Positions 41,302 to 51,265 of a stretch of 64,000 nucleotides of DNA are shown in pieces. Under the pieces are notes generated by a model. That model worked only from the letters and a program-made list of their open reading frames with translations. It was not told where the DNA came from and ran no database searches. The DNA is from Paenibacillus marchantiophytorum (GTDB lineage Bacteria > Bacillota > Bacilli > Paenibacillales > NBRC-103111): positions 157,699 to 221,698 of the forward strand of contig NZ_BMHE01000009.1 of assembly GCF_014640555.1 (NCBI RefSeq), in the 5' to 3' direction. Made by a program: the position numbers and the translations under genes. Position 1 is the stretch's first letter, and every line of letters begins with the position of its first letter.

Positions 41302-42840
41302 CTACTTCACATAACCGAGCTCTTTGATTCGTTTGTCCGCTGCATCTAAGTACGCTTTATAATTCATCGAAGTTTCCAATGTCTTCAGGAAGCTGTCATA
41401 CTCGCTGAGCGGGCGCTTGCCATACATGAATTTGGAGAACTCTTCTTCAATATAGCGACTCGCGTCTGCGGCATTGTAGCCACTCGGCATATCAACGAAT
41501 CCAGCCAATCCATCAATGTGCGGCTGTTTGCTTGCGAATTCCATAAATTTAGCCTGCGGTCCGAATTTCACCGTCAAATACTCCATTTCCGGGCGGCCTG
41601 CGAATTGATACAGCCAGAAATAGCCACCTTCTTTGCCCATCAGGTCTGTTGGGACAACTTTACTGCCATCGAGGTTATAATGCTTGCCTTTCACCCCGTA
41701 TTGCACCAACAAAGAACCATCCTTCGAAGAAACATAATTCAATAAGTCAATGACCTTCTGCAGCTTCTCCGGATTTTTCTCAAGCGACTTCGGAACCGCG
41801 TACAGCGCTGCTGCCTTCCCAATGTCGTAGGCGCTTGCATATTTGCCGCCTGGTCCTTTGATTGCATCAACCTGTACCCATTTGGCATTCGGATTCACAG
41901 CTTTAATTTGCTCGACAAATTGATCCTTCGTAACATTCGGCCAATCCAGATAGACGATACCCGCTTGCCCTTTAATCGCTTTTTGTTGATGCTGAAGACC
42001 TGAGTTGGCCAGCAGCTCAGGATCCACCGAGCCGGAAGCAATCATTTTCTGTACGAAAGCAAGCGCATCCTTCATCCCCGAATCATACAGTGCATTCACT
42101 ACTTTATTATCCTTGACATAAATGCTTGGTGTGCCGCCGTCCATGCCTACGCCATAAGCTCCGAAAACAGTATCAAATGCACCCGCTTTGCCGCCAGTGA
42201 GCCCGTACGTATCTTTTTTTCCATTGCCGTCTGGGTCCTTCTCTGTGAATGCTTTGGCAACTTCGAGCAATTCTTCCGGGGTGGTAGGAACTTTCAGATT
42301 CAGTTTATCGAGCCAATCCTGCCGAATCCAGTACGTATTGTAGGGAACTTGCGGCGACTTGGCGATAGCATATGTTTTGCCGTTCAGCATCCCTTTCTTC
42401 AAACTGTCAGCCCCAATAAAGTTTTGCACCGTCTTAAGCTTATCCAAATAAGGCGTGAGGTCCAGCAAGAGACCTTGATCCGTAAATTGCTTTAATTGCT
42501 GGCGGTCTACAGCGAATAGATCCGGGAAGTTCGCGGATGACATCCGTACGTTCAACTGATTTTTGTAATCATCGCCGGATGCATACACGGTCAGATTGAG
42601 ATCCGTGCCCAGCGCCTTATCCAGTTCCTGCTTAATAACATCCTGATCAGGAGAAGGAAGACCGCTTCCCGTTTCGATAATGTCAAGCTTAACCGGTTTA
42701 CTGCTGGCTGCGGTTGGGCTGCTCTGCGCAGTTGAGTCAATAGGCTTATCCGCAGCAGGTTTTCCTCCGCAGCCAGCTATAAGTGTTCCACCAGCGAAAG
42801 TCATAGCGAGAAGAATTGGCACGAGCAATTTCTTTTTCAT
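41302..42840 (-). CDS. Extracellular sugar-binding lipoprotein
   Basis: 512-residue solute-binding protein. Signal peptide with lipobox LIAGC (Cys24), a Ser/Pro/Ala linker, then family 1 solute-binding fold with DLFAVDRQQLKQFTDQGLLLDLTPYLDK and DPDGNGKKDTYGLTGG. Third gene of the permease-permease-binding-protein importer operon, 95 bases after the second permease. Substrate unknown, probably an oligosaccharide. Confidence 0.92.
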   Translation of the reverse strand: MKKKLLVPILLAMTFAGGTLIAGCGGKPAADKPIDSTAQSSPTAASSKPVKLDIIETGSGLPSPDQDVIKQELDKALGTDLNLTVYASGDDYKNQLNVRMSSANFPDLFAVDRQQLKQFTDQGLLLDLTPYLDKLKTVQNFIGADSLKKGMLNGKTYAIAKSPQVPYNTYWIRQDWLDKLNLKVPTTPEELLEVAKAFTEKDPDGNGKKDTYGLTGGKAGAFDTVFGAYGVGMDGGTPSIYVKDNKVVNALYDSGMKDALAFVQKMIASGSVDPELLANSGLQHQQKAIKGQAGIVYLDWPNVTKDQFVEQIKAVNPNAKWVQVDAIKGPGGKYASAYDIGKAAALYAVPKSLEKNPEKLQKVIDLLNYVSSKDGSLLVQYGVKGKHYNLDGSKVVPTDLMGKEGGYFWLYQFAGRPEMEYLTVKFGPQAKFMEFASKQPHIDGLAGFVDMPSGYNAADASRYIEEEFSKFMYGKRPLSEYDSFLKTLETSMNYKAYLDAADKRIKELGYVK

Positions 42841-42935
42841 AGATACCCCTTCTTTCTTTGAAAGTGACAGATGTTTCTATTGTCGCCGTTACCGAACGAA
42901 CCAGGCTGCAGTCCTGAGTCATTCAACATACGGGG

Positions 42936-43796
42936 TCAACCTTTGACGGAGCCCATCAGCATGCCTTTGGTGAAATGCTTTTGAATGAACGGATATACAA
43001 GAATGATCGGCAAGCTTGCAGAGACAACAGACGCCATTTGCATCGTTTCAGTAGGAAGCATATTTTCGGCATTTTCCAGCGGTTGCTGGGTCAGCATGAG
43101 AATCTCGCGAATAACGACTTGCAGTGGAAATAAATTGCGGTCTGTCACGTACATAATCGCCTGGAAAAATTCATTCCAATGACCCACCATGTAGAACAAC
43201 CCAATCGTGAGCATAGATGGAATAGAGAGCGGCAATACGATTTGCCATAAAATCCGGAATTCCTTCGCGCCATCCATCCGAGCCGATTCAAACAACTCTT
43301 CAGGGAGGCTTTCAAAAAAACTTTTCATGATCAAAATATTAAAGCTCCAAATCGCATTCGGTAAAATCATGGACCAGACGGAATCCAGAAGCCCTAACGA
43401 TTTCACAACCAAATAGGTCGGAATGAGTCCCCCGCTGAACAGCATCGTAAAGACGACCATAAGCAGGAAATAGCTTCTGCCAGGGAGATTGCGGCGGCTA
43501 AGCGGATAAGCCATCAACGAAGTCAGGATCAGGTTTACCAGCGTGCCCACCACGGTGATGAAGATCGTCACCCAGAAAGCTTTTGGGATATTGGTTTCGG
43601 TGAAAAGCTTGTGGTAAGCGCTAAAGGTGATGGACTTCGGAATCAGGATGAAGCCGCCGTTCTTCAGTACCTCAGAGAAAGGTGTGATGGATACGGCTAT
43701 CACATACATCAGCGGCACTATGGCCGCTAGCGCAGCAAGCCCGAGAATGAGGACAACGATCGTATTCACGATCCGGTCTTCCCAGCCTCTTACCAT
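42936..43796 (-). CDS. Carbohydrate ABC transporter permease, YtcP type
   Basis: 286 residues, six membrane segments, EAA loop LFESARMDGAKEFRILWQIVLPLSIPS, and the family ending YPFIQKHFTKGMLMGSVKG. Overlaps the upstream permease by 7 bases. Paralogue of the protein at 12290-13156. Confidence 0.93.
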   Translation of the reverse strand: MVRGWEDRIVNTIVVLILGLAALAAIVPLMYVIAVSITPFSEVLKNGGFILIPKSITFSAYHKLFTETNIPKAFWVTIFITVVGTLVNLILTSLMAYPLSRRNLPGRSYFLLMVVFTMLFSGGLIPTYLVVKSLGLLDSVWSMILPNAIWSFNILIMKSFFESLPEELFESARMDGAKEFRILWQIVLPLSIPSMLTIGLFYMVGHWNEFFQAIMYVTDRNLFPLQVVIREILMLTQQPLENAENMLPTETMQMASVVSASLPIILVYPFIQKHFTKGMLMGSVKG

Positions 43797-44734
43797 ATGC
43801 CCTCACCCCATTTCTTGGATAACTGATTGGAACCGAGTACCAGAACGAGTCCAATAAACGATTTGAACAATCCAACGGCTGCCCCCAGAGAGAAGTTGAG
43901 CTGCTGCAGACCTGTCCGGAACACCCAGGTGTCCAATATGTCGGCAACTTGATAAACTTGAATGTTATACAAAATATAAATTTGATCGAACCCGGCATCC
44001 ATAATATGACCCAGCTTTAAGATGAGCAGAAGCACAATCACATTGCGAATGCCTGGCAGCGTAATGTGCCAAATCATCCGCAGACGGCTTGCGCCATCCA
44101 CGCGAGCTGCCTCGTACAAGGTCGGATCGATCGCTGTCATCGCTGCCAAGTAGATAATCGCGCCCCAACCGAGATCTTTCCAAACTTCGGAACTTACCAG
44201 AATCGTCCGGAAGTAATCGATCGATGTCATGAAGCCTATCGATTGTCCGCCGGCATCTTCGATAAAGCGGTTGACAACCCCGGAGTTCTGCGAAAGGAGT
44301 GCGATTAAGATGCCGTATATAATGACCCAAGATAAGAAATGCGGCATGTACGTTAGCGTCTGTACGACCGTTTTAAACCAGCGCAGCCTGCATTCATTAA
44401 GCAGCAGCGCCATAATAATTGGCGGGGCCATGCCAAAGACCAACTTATAGATACTAATAATGAAAGTGTTGGCCATGAGCTGTCCGAAATACGGAGAATT
44501 AAAAAATGTCTGAAAATGCTTGTACCATGGATCAGCCCAGCCACTGCCGAGAATGCCATCCAATATTTGAAAATCCTTAAACGCAATAATCACACCATAC
44601 ATCGGAATATAGCGGAAAATAACGTAATAAATAACACCGGGCAAAAGCATGAGATAAAAAGCTCGAAAAGCCCAAATCTGCTTCGCTGTTAATTTAAGTT
44701 TTGTTTTCTGCCCAGCTACAATTTGCTGTTCCAT
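43790..44734 (-). CDS. Carbohydrate ABC transporter permease, LplB type
   Basis: 314 residues from the ATG at 44734, which has AGAGGTGG four bases upstream; the longer frame to 44761 lacks a site. YIPMYGVIIAFKDFQI near residue 40 and the EAA loop YEAARVDGASRLRMIWHITLPGI identify an LplB-like permease. First gene of the importer operon; two cre-like boxes sit in its upstream region, so CcpA control is likely. No ATPase in the operon. Confidence 0.93.
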   Translation of the reverse strand: MEQQIVAGQKTKLKLTAKQIWAFRAFYLMLLPGVIYYVIFRYIPMYGVIIAFKDFQILDGILGSGWADPWYKHFQTFFNSPYFGQLMANTFIISIYKLVFGMAPPIIMALLLNECRLRWFKTVVQTLTYMPHFLSWVIIYGILIALLSQNSGVVNRFIEDAGGQSIGFMTSIDYFRTILVSSEVWKDLGWGAIIYLAAMTAIDPTLYEAARVDGASRLRMIWHITLPGIRNVIVLLLILKLGHIMDAGFDQIYILYNIQVYQVADILDTWVFRTGLQQLNFSLGAAVGLFKSFIGLVLVLGSNQLSKKWGEGIW

Positions 44735-44788
44735 TCGGCCACCTCTTTTCCATCTGTTCACTCGCTTACTAACGGGTTGAATTTAGTA

Positions 44789-44803
44789 TAGCAAGCGCTT
44801 TCT
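44789..44803. promoter_or_regulatory. cre-like catabolite control box 1
   Basis: TAGCAAGCGCTTTCT matches the WTGNAANCGNWNNCW consensus at all fixed positions but one. 55 bases upstream of the LplB-type permease start. Confidence 0.55.
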
Positions 44804-44843
44804 TTGGAAAATATACAGGGATCCTGCGAAAATGTCCGAATTA

Positions 44844-44858
44844 TTGCAAACGCTTTAT
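44844..44858. promoter_or_regulatory. cre-like catabolite control box 2
   Basis: TTGCAAACGCTTTAT, one mismatch to the same consensus, overlapping the end of the kinase gene and 41 bases from box 1. Confidence 0.45.
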
Positions 44859-46648
44859 TTGGTTTTTTCTACCTGTTCATGTTCCACAGCGGGAAGTTCG
44901 ATTCGAATCAACGTACCGCTTTCTGGCCGGGAGAAAATAGACAATCCGTACTCCGTTCCGAAATGCAGCCCAATTCGTTCTTGGACATTCATAATCCCGA
45001 TTCCTGTGAATCTATGTTTACTCGGCGCTTTGTGCCGCTCTTCAAACAGACTGTTCAAGACCTCTGAGTTCATCCCAAGCCCGTTGTCCCTGATCGTAAT
45101 AATCAGTTTATCCTTCACGCACTTCGTCCGAATACGGATCGTTCCCTCACGCTTGAGCGGAACAATTCCATGGAAAATGGCATTTTCCACAAGCGGCTGC
45201 AAGGTTAGCTTCAGAATTGTTTTGGATAGCGTTTCAGAAGCGGCGTCGATCTCCATCGTGAACTTATCACCGTATCTTACCTTCTGAATGTACGCATACA
45301 TGCGCAGCCCTTCCAACTCGTCCGCCAAAGTGACGAACTCCGTGCTTTTATCAAAGCTGAAAGACAGCAAGCCAACAAGTGTCTTGATCGTTTCCCGAAC
45401 CTCATCGATTTTGTGCTGCTTGGCCAAAGAACTAATACAAGCCAATGTGTTATACAAAAAGTGGGGGGCGATTTGACTCTGCAGCATTTTCAGCTCGAAA
45501 TGCTTCTTGCGGCGTTCCGCCTCCTTCGTTTCCTGCAGCAGATGATGGATCCGCTCCATCATGGCGTTATAGCTTCGGGCCAATCGGCCGATTTCATCAT
45601 TTCCAGTCGCGTGTAGGGTGTGAAGAACTTCCATATCTCGAACCCGGTCCATCTTCGCAACCAGTGTACGTACAGGCAGCGTAATATACCGGCTTATCAT
45701 ATAGGTGCTGATTAAGACAAGGAATATCCAGAAAACGCCCGCCGTGCTGAAATTTCGGTAAAGGCTGCGAATATTTTGATAAAAAAAACTATTTTCATAG
45801 AAAGCAATAAAATACCAGCCAAGCTTATTCATCCCGGACTTCACAGCAACCAAATCGCCTTCCGAGCCTGTAATCTCCGCTGCTCCTAGAGGAAGTTCTG
45901 ACACCTTGTCGACAAAGCCTGCATCCAGCTCCGGCGGGAACACAGACGTATTATACGGAAGCAGTCGGTAGGAGCTAAGCGGGAGCCCGGCATCGAACGA
46001 ATGAACAACATTCTTTTTGTTGGTGATGATCGCAAATGTTTGATTCTTCGTATTCATGAATTGAGCGATTAGATTCGTTAATTGAACAAGATCGATTTCC
46101 ACGACAGCAATCCCTTTGAATAATTTCGTCGAAGAGGATTGAATCGGCAGAACGAAGGCTACAGTTTTACCCGACATAGGGGACTGATAGGGCTCAGTGA
46201 TAAACATCCCGTAGGTTTGCTTGGCTTTCGTGAGCAGTATGGGAATTTGAGGATTGCCAATAATATCGAAGGTGGTTTGAGAGTTGGAAATAACATGACC
46301 ATCTTCACCGACCAAATAGAGCGATTTATACAGCGTTCTGTTCATATTCGCATACGAACGCAGAACATCCGCTGCCTCCTTCTCTTTGCCTTCGTTCAAC
46401 AAATCTTCACGGGTCGAGATAAGCATAAGAATATTTTGCACATTGTCCAGATAAGCATTCATATACAGATTGGTTCGGTCAATAATAATTTGGGCGTCCG
46501 ACACGACCTGCCTCCGGAACAATCCTTCCGCTTCGCGCAAGTTGATCCAGCCAAGCCCTCCTAGCAGAACAAGCGTTCCCAGTGATAAAAAAAGAAAATG
46601 TTTGGCCAACATGCCCCAACTGCCAAACCAGGATATAAGCGCTTTCAT
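44855..46648 (-). CDS. Sensor histidine kinase, YesM family
   Basis: 597 residues: two membrane segments (about 15-35 and 285-308), an extracellular dCache-like sensor, HAMP (about 310-365), His_kinase domain with the acceptor in LQSQIAPHFLYNTLACISSL (about 395), and HATPase with PLVENAIFHGI and DNGLGM. Works with the AraC-type regulator encoded 7 bases upstream. Such pairs control the neighbouring sugar importer in response to extracellular oligosaccharides. Confidence 0.92.
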   Translation of the reverse strand: MKALISWFGSWGMLAKHFLFLSLGTLVLLGGLGWINLREAEGLFRRQVVSDAQIIIDRTNLYMNAYLDNVQNILMLISTREDLLNEGKEKEAADVLRSYANMNRTLYKSLYLVGEDGHVISNSQTTFDIIGNPQIPILLTKAKQTYGMFITEPYQSPMSGKTVAFVLPIQSSSTKLFKGIAVVEIDLVQLTNLIAQFMNTKNQTFAIITNKKNVVHSFDAGLPLSSYRLLPYNTSVFPPELDAGFVDKVSELPLGAAEITGSEGDLVAVKSGMNKLGWYFIAFYENSFFYQNIRSLYRNFSTAGVFWIFLVLISTYMISRYITLPVRTLVAKMDRVRDMEVLHTLHATGNDEIGRLARSYNAMMERIHHLLQETKEAERRKKHFELKMLQSQIAPHFLYNTLACISSLAKQHKIDEVRETIKTLVGLLSFSFDKSTEFVTLADELEGLRMYAYIQKVRYGDKFTMEIDAASETLSKTILKLTLQPLVENAIFHGIVPLKREGTIRIRTKCVKDKLIITIRDNGLGMNSEVLNSLFEERHKAPSKHRFTGIGIMNVQERIGLHFGTEYGLSIFSRPESGTLIRIELPAVEHEQVEKTK

Positions 46649-46655
46649 ATTGTCA

Positions 46656-47444
46656 TCAGCCCTTTTTATAATCTGTTGGTGCTACCCCGGTCCAATTTCG
46701 GAAAAGCTGCGAAAAATAGCGGTAGCTGGGAATCCCTACTTGCTCGGCCACTTCGTACACTTTAAGCTGCGTGTTCTGAAGCAAGTTCACAGCCTTCTCC
46801 ATGCGCATCCGAGTGACATAATCGTTGAAGGATTCACCGGTTTCTTCCCGGAACAGACGGCTGAGGTAATACGAGCTCAGCCCCACCTCATCCGCAACGG
46901 AGGTCAGCGTAATCGGATCTCCCAGCTTGCTCACGATAATTTTTTGTGCCAGTTTGACTTCTTTTCGAATTCTCCGTTCATCACTTGTTCCTGTCTGTTG
47001 CGGATTGGATAACTCCCGGCGTATTCGTTCCTGCTCATAATCCCTTAAATCGGTTTCACGTCTGATCGCCGCTCTCGCCTTTTCAATCGCTGTCTTCATG
47101 TCTGCTTCATCAAACGATAGCTTCGTAAAGTAGTCCAAAGCCCCTAACTTCAGCGCTTCTTGCGCATAATGAAAGTCGCTATGGCAGGTTAACAGCACGA
47201 ATTGGATGAGTGGAAATTGTTTTTTTGCGATGCGAAACAATTCCAATCCATCCATGATGGGCATGGTGATATCCGAGATAACTAGATCAGGCTCCAAGAC
47301 CTTGCACAGCTCCAAAGCCTCTTCTCCATTCTCCGCTTCTCCGACCAGTTCAGCCCCAAATGAAGGCCATGGCATAGACCGGAGTTCTTGTCTTAACGGC
47401 AATTCATCATCAATGATCAGTACACTTATCGGTGTTATAGACAT
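46656..47444 (-). CDS. Response regulator, YesN-like, with AraC HTH
   Basis: 262 residues from the ATG at 47444, which has AAGGAGGAGG five bases upstream; the frame reaches 47555 but that part is not convincing. Receiver domain 1-125 (IIDDE, acceptor in ISDITMPIMDG, KLSFDEAD switch region) joined almost directly to an AraC HTH pair (about 155-255, DYVTRMRMEKAVNLLQNT...YFSQLFRNWTGVAPTDYKKG). Unusually short for YesN, which has a longer middle part. First gene of the regulator-kinase-importer block. Confidence 0.92.
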   Translation of the reverse strand: MSITPISVLIIDDELPLRQELRSMPWPSFGAELVGEAENGEEALELCKVLEPDLVISDITMPIMDGLELFRIAKKQFPLIQFVLLTCHSDFHYAQEALKLGALDYFTKLSFDEADMKTAIEKARAAIRRETDLRDYEQERIRRELSNPQQTGTSDERRIRKEVKLAQKIIVSKLGDPITLTSVADEVGLSSYYLSRLFREETGESFNDYVTRMRMEKAVNLLQNTQLKVYEVAEQVGIPSYRYFSQLFRNWTGVAPTDYKKG

Positions 47445-47539
47445 GTAGACCTCCTCCTTATGAGTGGAATCACCCACACTATTATGACAATAATACCAAT
47501 AATCTAACCTTTTGTTTATATAGAATGTTGTGAACACAC

Positions 47540-47573
47540 AAGAAGCCCATCTCAAGTTTGGATGGGCTTCTTG
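47540..47573. terminator. Hairpin between the YesN gene and the lyase remnant
   Basis: Stem AAGAAGCCCATC/GATGGGCTTCTT with an eight-to-ten-base loop; only a weak T-run on either side. Confidence 0.55.
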
Positions 47574-47609
47574 TTCTAGCTGGTGGTGGCGGCGTTGCTG
47601 TGGCGTTGG

Positions 47610-48860
47610 TTAAGGTGCTGGAGGAGCCCAAACTTCAAGTTCCACATAATGGCTGTACGCATTGAGTGTACTTCCATTCACCCACAATTGTACATACCCT
47701 GCGTTCGTTGTAGCAAATGGAATATCCTTTCCGGTGCGAATTAGGCGCATAAATTTGCACCTCAACAATGTGTTTAAATTGGTTAGCCGTGTTGCCATGG
47801 CCGATAATTTTCACATATCTTGCCTGCACATCAGCAAAATCGTAGACCTTAATATCAGCAGATGTTCCTCCAACCATAGAACTCTCGCTATATACATTGG
47901 TCCATACGGAGTTATCGTTTGACACCTGAATATTGAATGTAGTTGCTAGGGAAGCCTGACTCAGAAAGTTAATGCCCAAATAACCAATGGGCTGCGATTT
48001 GCCAAGGTCATACTGGATCCATTGATTGTCGCCCAAGGAAGTCCATCTGGAATCCAAATTATTGTCCAGTGTATTCAGCGCCACATTGCCGTCGTTGCTG
48101 CTGTCCGTTACTGCATACACTTTCTGACGCAGAGGCTCGTTTGCAATTGGCGTTGAAGCAGGAGAATCTATATCGATACTTTTGGAAGTGGTCGCTTTAT
48201 TCAGCATCCTCTTCTCAATGGTCGTTTCAATTTTCCGATTGTCTGTGCTGTTAATTCCACTGCCGAGGGCGACGATTTCATCGTCAAACATAAACCAGGT
48301 TTTTCTCGCTTTAAGCGTGTTGTTCACGGCTTTCAAATCCATGCCCACTGCCGCATATTGATTAAGAAGCTCGCTGCCCCCCGTCCATGCATTGGGACTT
48401 AAATAATTCGTATTGGAATTATCGGCTCTGGTCATCGTATCCACTGTGGTACCGGGCAAGCAGTACAGGTTTACAGTTGGAGAGAAATCTGCCCCTTCTG
48501 TGATCCCCTAACGGTGAAAGAACCGATTCATAATTAGCAATTCGGCTAGACGACATGCTAACCCCGAATCCGAAGCCAGGTTTCAGATGGACAGCTCTGT
48601 CCATACCTGCATACACTTTCGTTTAAAACCTTTTCTCCTCTAGGAATGATATTCGAATCATTGAGCACAGACTTCGCCATTCTCAAGCTATCTGCGGGTG
48701 GTGCTGACTGCGACAATCGCAATATACCTCCCATAACTTTATGCCCTGAAACCTGGTCTTGATAATAATTTCTTCCAATTTCCCGGCCTCTGATCATATC
48801 CATCAGGGCACCTTTGTAGATAAATGGCTCATACGAGTCGTATACCCATCCAAGATCGAT
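47610..48860 (-). pseudogene. Family 8 polysaccharide lyase remnant with F5/8C domains
   Basis: Pieces of one protein lie in order in different frames. GWVYDSYEPFIYKGALMDM and RGREIGRNYYQDQVSGH (about 48700-48860) lead to AVHLKPGFGFGVSMSSSRIANYES (about 48530-48610), then LPGTTVDTMTR, ELLNQYAAVGMDLKAVNN, ARKTWFMFDDEIVALGSGIN and TTIEKRML (48190-48470), all typical of hyaluronate/chondroitin/xanthan lyases. A discoidin-like F5/8C domain (47750-48120) follows, and the end of a second one in a shifted frame. The N-terminal toroid with the catalytic residues is gone and at least three frameshifts are present, so no active enzyme is made. Confidence 0.85.
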
Positions 48861-49281
48861 TCATAGGCAGTTTGCGCAAAATCAATTGGGCAGCCTCATG
48901 ATTTCGTTCCTGTATAATACGCTCCATCGCCGAGCTCAAAGACTCATGAAAGGCTCGCGGATCAATCGGTTTCAGAATATAGTCCAGCGCGTAGAGCTTG
49001 ATGCTGCTTTGCGCGTATTGGAAATCGTCGTAGCTGGAAACGACCATGTACTTCATCCAGGGATACAGCCGATTGATATGTTCGATCAACTCTAATCCAT
49101 CCATGGCCGGCATTCGGATATCCGTGATGCACAACGCATAATAGTCTTCTAGCCATTCCAACGCCATAACGCCATTTGAAGCCGTTCCCGAAACGACCGT
49201 TGTGTCGTTATACCCCGACACGGATTTAGACAAACTGCTGCATATTAACATGGAATCATCTACAATAAGCACTCGAATCAT
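48829..49281 (-). pseudogene. Truncated YesN-type response regulator (receiver only)
   Basis: 150 residues: an intact receiver domain (IVDDS, acceptor in ITDIRMPAMDG, K in DYILKPID) followed by a few residues and then a stop inside lyase-derived DNA. A YesN-type protein should continue with several hundred residues ending in an AraC HTH, all missing. The last residues (about RSWMGIRLV) overlap, in another frame, the first recognisable lyase residues GWVYDSYEP, so a deletion joined the two genes near 48840-48865. It may still be expressed as a lone receiver. Confidence 0.8.
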
Positions 49282-49295
49282 GTTATACCCCCCTC

Positions 49296-50264
49296 TTAGG
49301 ATCGATACGGGAAACGAATGATAATACGCGCCCCGCCTTCTGGCAATAATCGCTCTACAGAAACTGGCGAATATTCGCTATGCTTTTAGCCAAATCTCCG
49401 TAAGGTACGATAACAATAACTTTCCAGTCGGTGCCTGTGATCGTTTGATAAACGAACATTTGTTTCGATTTTGCGCTGTAATAGGAGCCCGAGAGGTTGG
49501 AGCTGATATTCATAAAAATGCCTGGATCCAGCTTTGTATTGATTTGCCCAGGGTCGGGGTAGGATACAATCGTTCCCAATTGATCAATAATCATGCCAAG
49601 CCCGTTCTCGCCCAGCTGGATTTCATTTAATATTTGCTGTTTAGCATGAAGGGAAATATCGATTGCCAAATAACCGGTTTGTTCGGCAAAACGAAACTTT
49701 TGTGCATAAGTTAAAATAGGGATTCTCATCGAACTCCCTGCTTTATCGGTGTACTGATCGTTCATCGCATAATAGCGTGAAATTTTTCCTGTCAGATCCA
49801 TACTTTCCAGCCACGATTCATTCTTCATCGAATACTAAGGTGCCAGAATGGATTCCCACACATATATTCGTTCCGATAGGTGCTCTCGTTCCCCTTCTCG
49901 TTATACAACTTGATGGACAAAGTTTCTGGATGATAGGTGGTAAAGGGGGTAATCCATTTTTTTTCTATCTTTTGGTAGCTATCGAAGAGATCATATTTAT
50001 CATCGGGCCTAGTCTTTAACCAATCCTGAAACTCTCTGCTTCCGCTAATCGTATGAAAGAACTGTTCATTATCCCTTAAATATCGGCCCAAGTTCAGGTT
50101 GGCTTGCTTCAGAATCTGATTACTGAAACGCACCACATCATTATTGATCGCCTCAGAGCTTTTAATGAAGCTGAATGTGCTGATCCCGGTTACCGTCATA
50201 AAAATCATGGCAAAATAATGAGAATGAGCTTCCATTCCAATGAACTCCGGATCGCTTGAATCAT
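49296..50264 (-). pseudogene. YesM-type histidine kinase remnant with internal deletion
   Basis: Start ATG 50264 with GGAGGG upstream opens MIQAIRSSLEWKLILIILP; after a frameshift near 50210 the extracellular sensor follows (INNDVVRFSNQILKQANLNL...), a second shift near 49828 continues it to SIANIRQFL and a stop. Right after that, in another frame, stands VERLLPEGGARIIIRFPYRS, the typical last residues of a YesM ATPase domain. HAMP, phospho-acceptor and most of the ATPase domain are thus missing. Lies upstream of the truncated regulator, the usual YesM-YesN order. Confidence 0.8.
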
Positions 50265-50435
50265 GCTCATTCCCTCCTCGAACAGATGTTTACGCTTTCA
50301 GACTCCTTTGTCAAGATTTATGTTACCCAATATTTCTTCCCATCACCAGAGTTTAATAGGCGGAACCTAGCTAACCAAGTTCAGATAACTGTTAAGGTAA
50401 AAAAACGGCATCGCCGCCTTGAGAGATCAGCTTCT

Positions 50436-50680
50436 CAGTAGCGACAAAACCTATGGGAACTCTAGTGCGCTATTTCTGCAATAGATGGGATATGAGGGGC
50501 GTAGCGGAACTACAGGGTCTTATTTCCACGAAAAGCGCTGAATTTCCCGCTAGAAAGAAAAATAGCGGACTGTAGTTCCCTTAGCCTCGCGAAAAGGACA
50601 CTTTTGGCTAGAATAGCGGACTGTAGTTCCCTTACCTCCGCGCCGAGGCAGCTGGGGTACCATTTTGACAGTATTTATTG
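50436..50680. repeat. Diverged relative of the dispersed 213-bp repeat
   Basis: Non-coding; contains GGGAACTCTAGTGCGCTATT, then twice ATAGCGGACTGTAGTTCCC with CCTCGCG- or CCTCCGCG-type tails. Same hairpin-forming core idea as the arrays at 10.6 and 28.7 kb, but the actual sequence differs (GGACTGTAGTTCCC against GGATCGTAGTTCCC). 50278-50435 shows nothing recognisable. Confidence 0.7.
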
Positions 50681-50711
50681 GATTATATTTCCTTTTATGG
50701 ATGTTTTTTAA

Positions 50712-50744
50712 TAAAAAATGCCACTACCTGGAACGTAGCGGCAT
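50712..50744 (-). terminator. Terminator of the YbjQ-family gene
   Basis: Minus-strand stem ATGCCGCTAC/GTAGTGGCAT followed by six T; 12 bases after the stop. Confidence 0.85.
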
Positions 50745-50756
50745 TAGTAAGGTGGC

Positions 50757-51068
50757 TTACACGATCACGGCCGTCCCACTTACGGCGACCATCAGCATGC
50801 CATCGCGAATAACTTCGTAATCAATATCGACTCCGACAATCCCATTTGCTCCCATCCCCGAAGCTTTCTGGGTCATCTCAGCCAATGCCGCATCTCTCGC
50901 TTCCTGAAGTTTGCCTTCGTAAGCGCGCGAGCGCCCTCCTACGAGATCGGTAATTGAAGCTTTGAAGTCTCTGAACACATTGGCTCCCATAATAACTTCA
51001 TCGGTGACAATGCCCAAATACTGTTTGATCGGGGAACCTTCAATAGTTGATGTCGTGGTTATAATCAT
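50757..51068 (-). CDS. YbjQ/UPF0145 family protein
   Basis: 103-residue protein of the YbjQ family (putative heavy-metal-binding, pentameric in known structures; function unproven). Seen: [26 protein letters not shown], the [22 protein letters not shown] helix and [21 protein letters not shown] lies seven bases before the ATG. Monocistronic with its own terminator. Confidence 0.93.
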   Translation of the reverse strand: MIITTTSTIEGSPIKQYLGIVTDEVIMGANVFRDFKASITDLVGGRSRAYEGKLQEARDAALAEMTQKASGMGANGIVGVDIDYEVIRDGMLMVAVSGTAVIV

Positions 51069-51265
51069 ATATTTTCCTCCTCTATTGGCCTAACTATTTG
51101 GTTTGGTGATACGCTTGTACTACTGTCTTTCCACCGTGAAGCCTTCCTTCTCCAGCAATGGAACTACCCCTTGGTTGCCCAATCCGAAGAGTTGGTATAT
51201 GCATGCAAGGATCCCGCTTTGTTGGCCTTATCGTTTTCACATCCCTATCCTACCAGCCCCAATGA

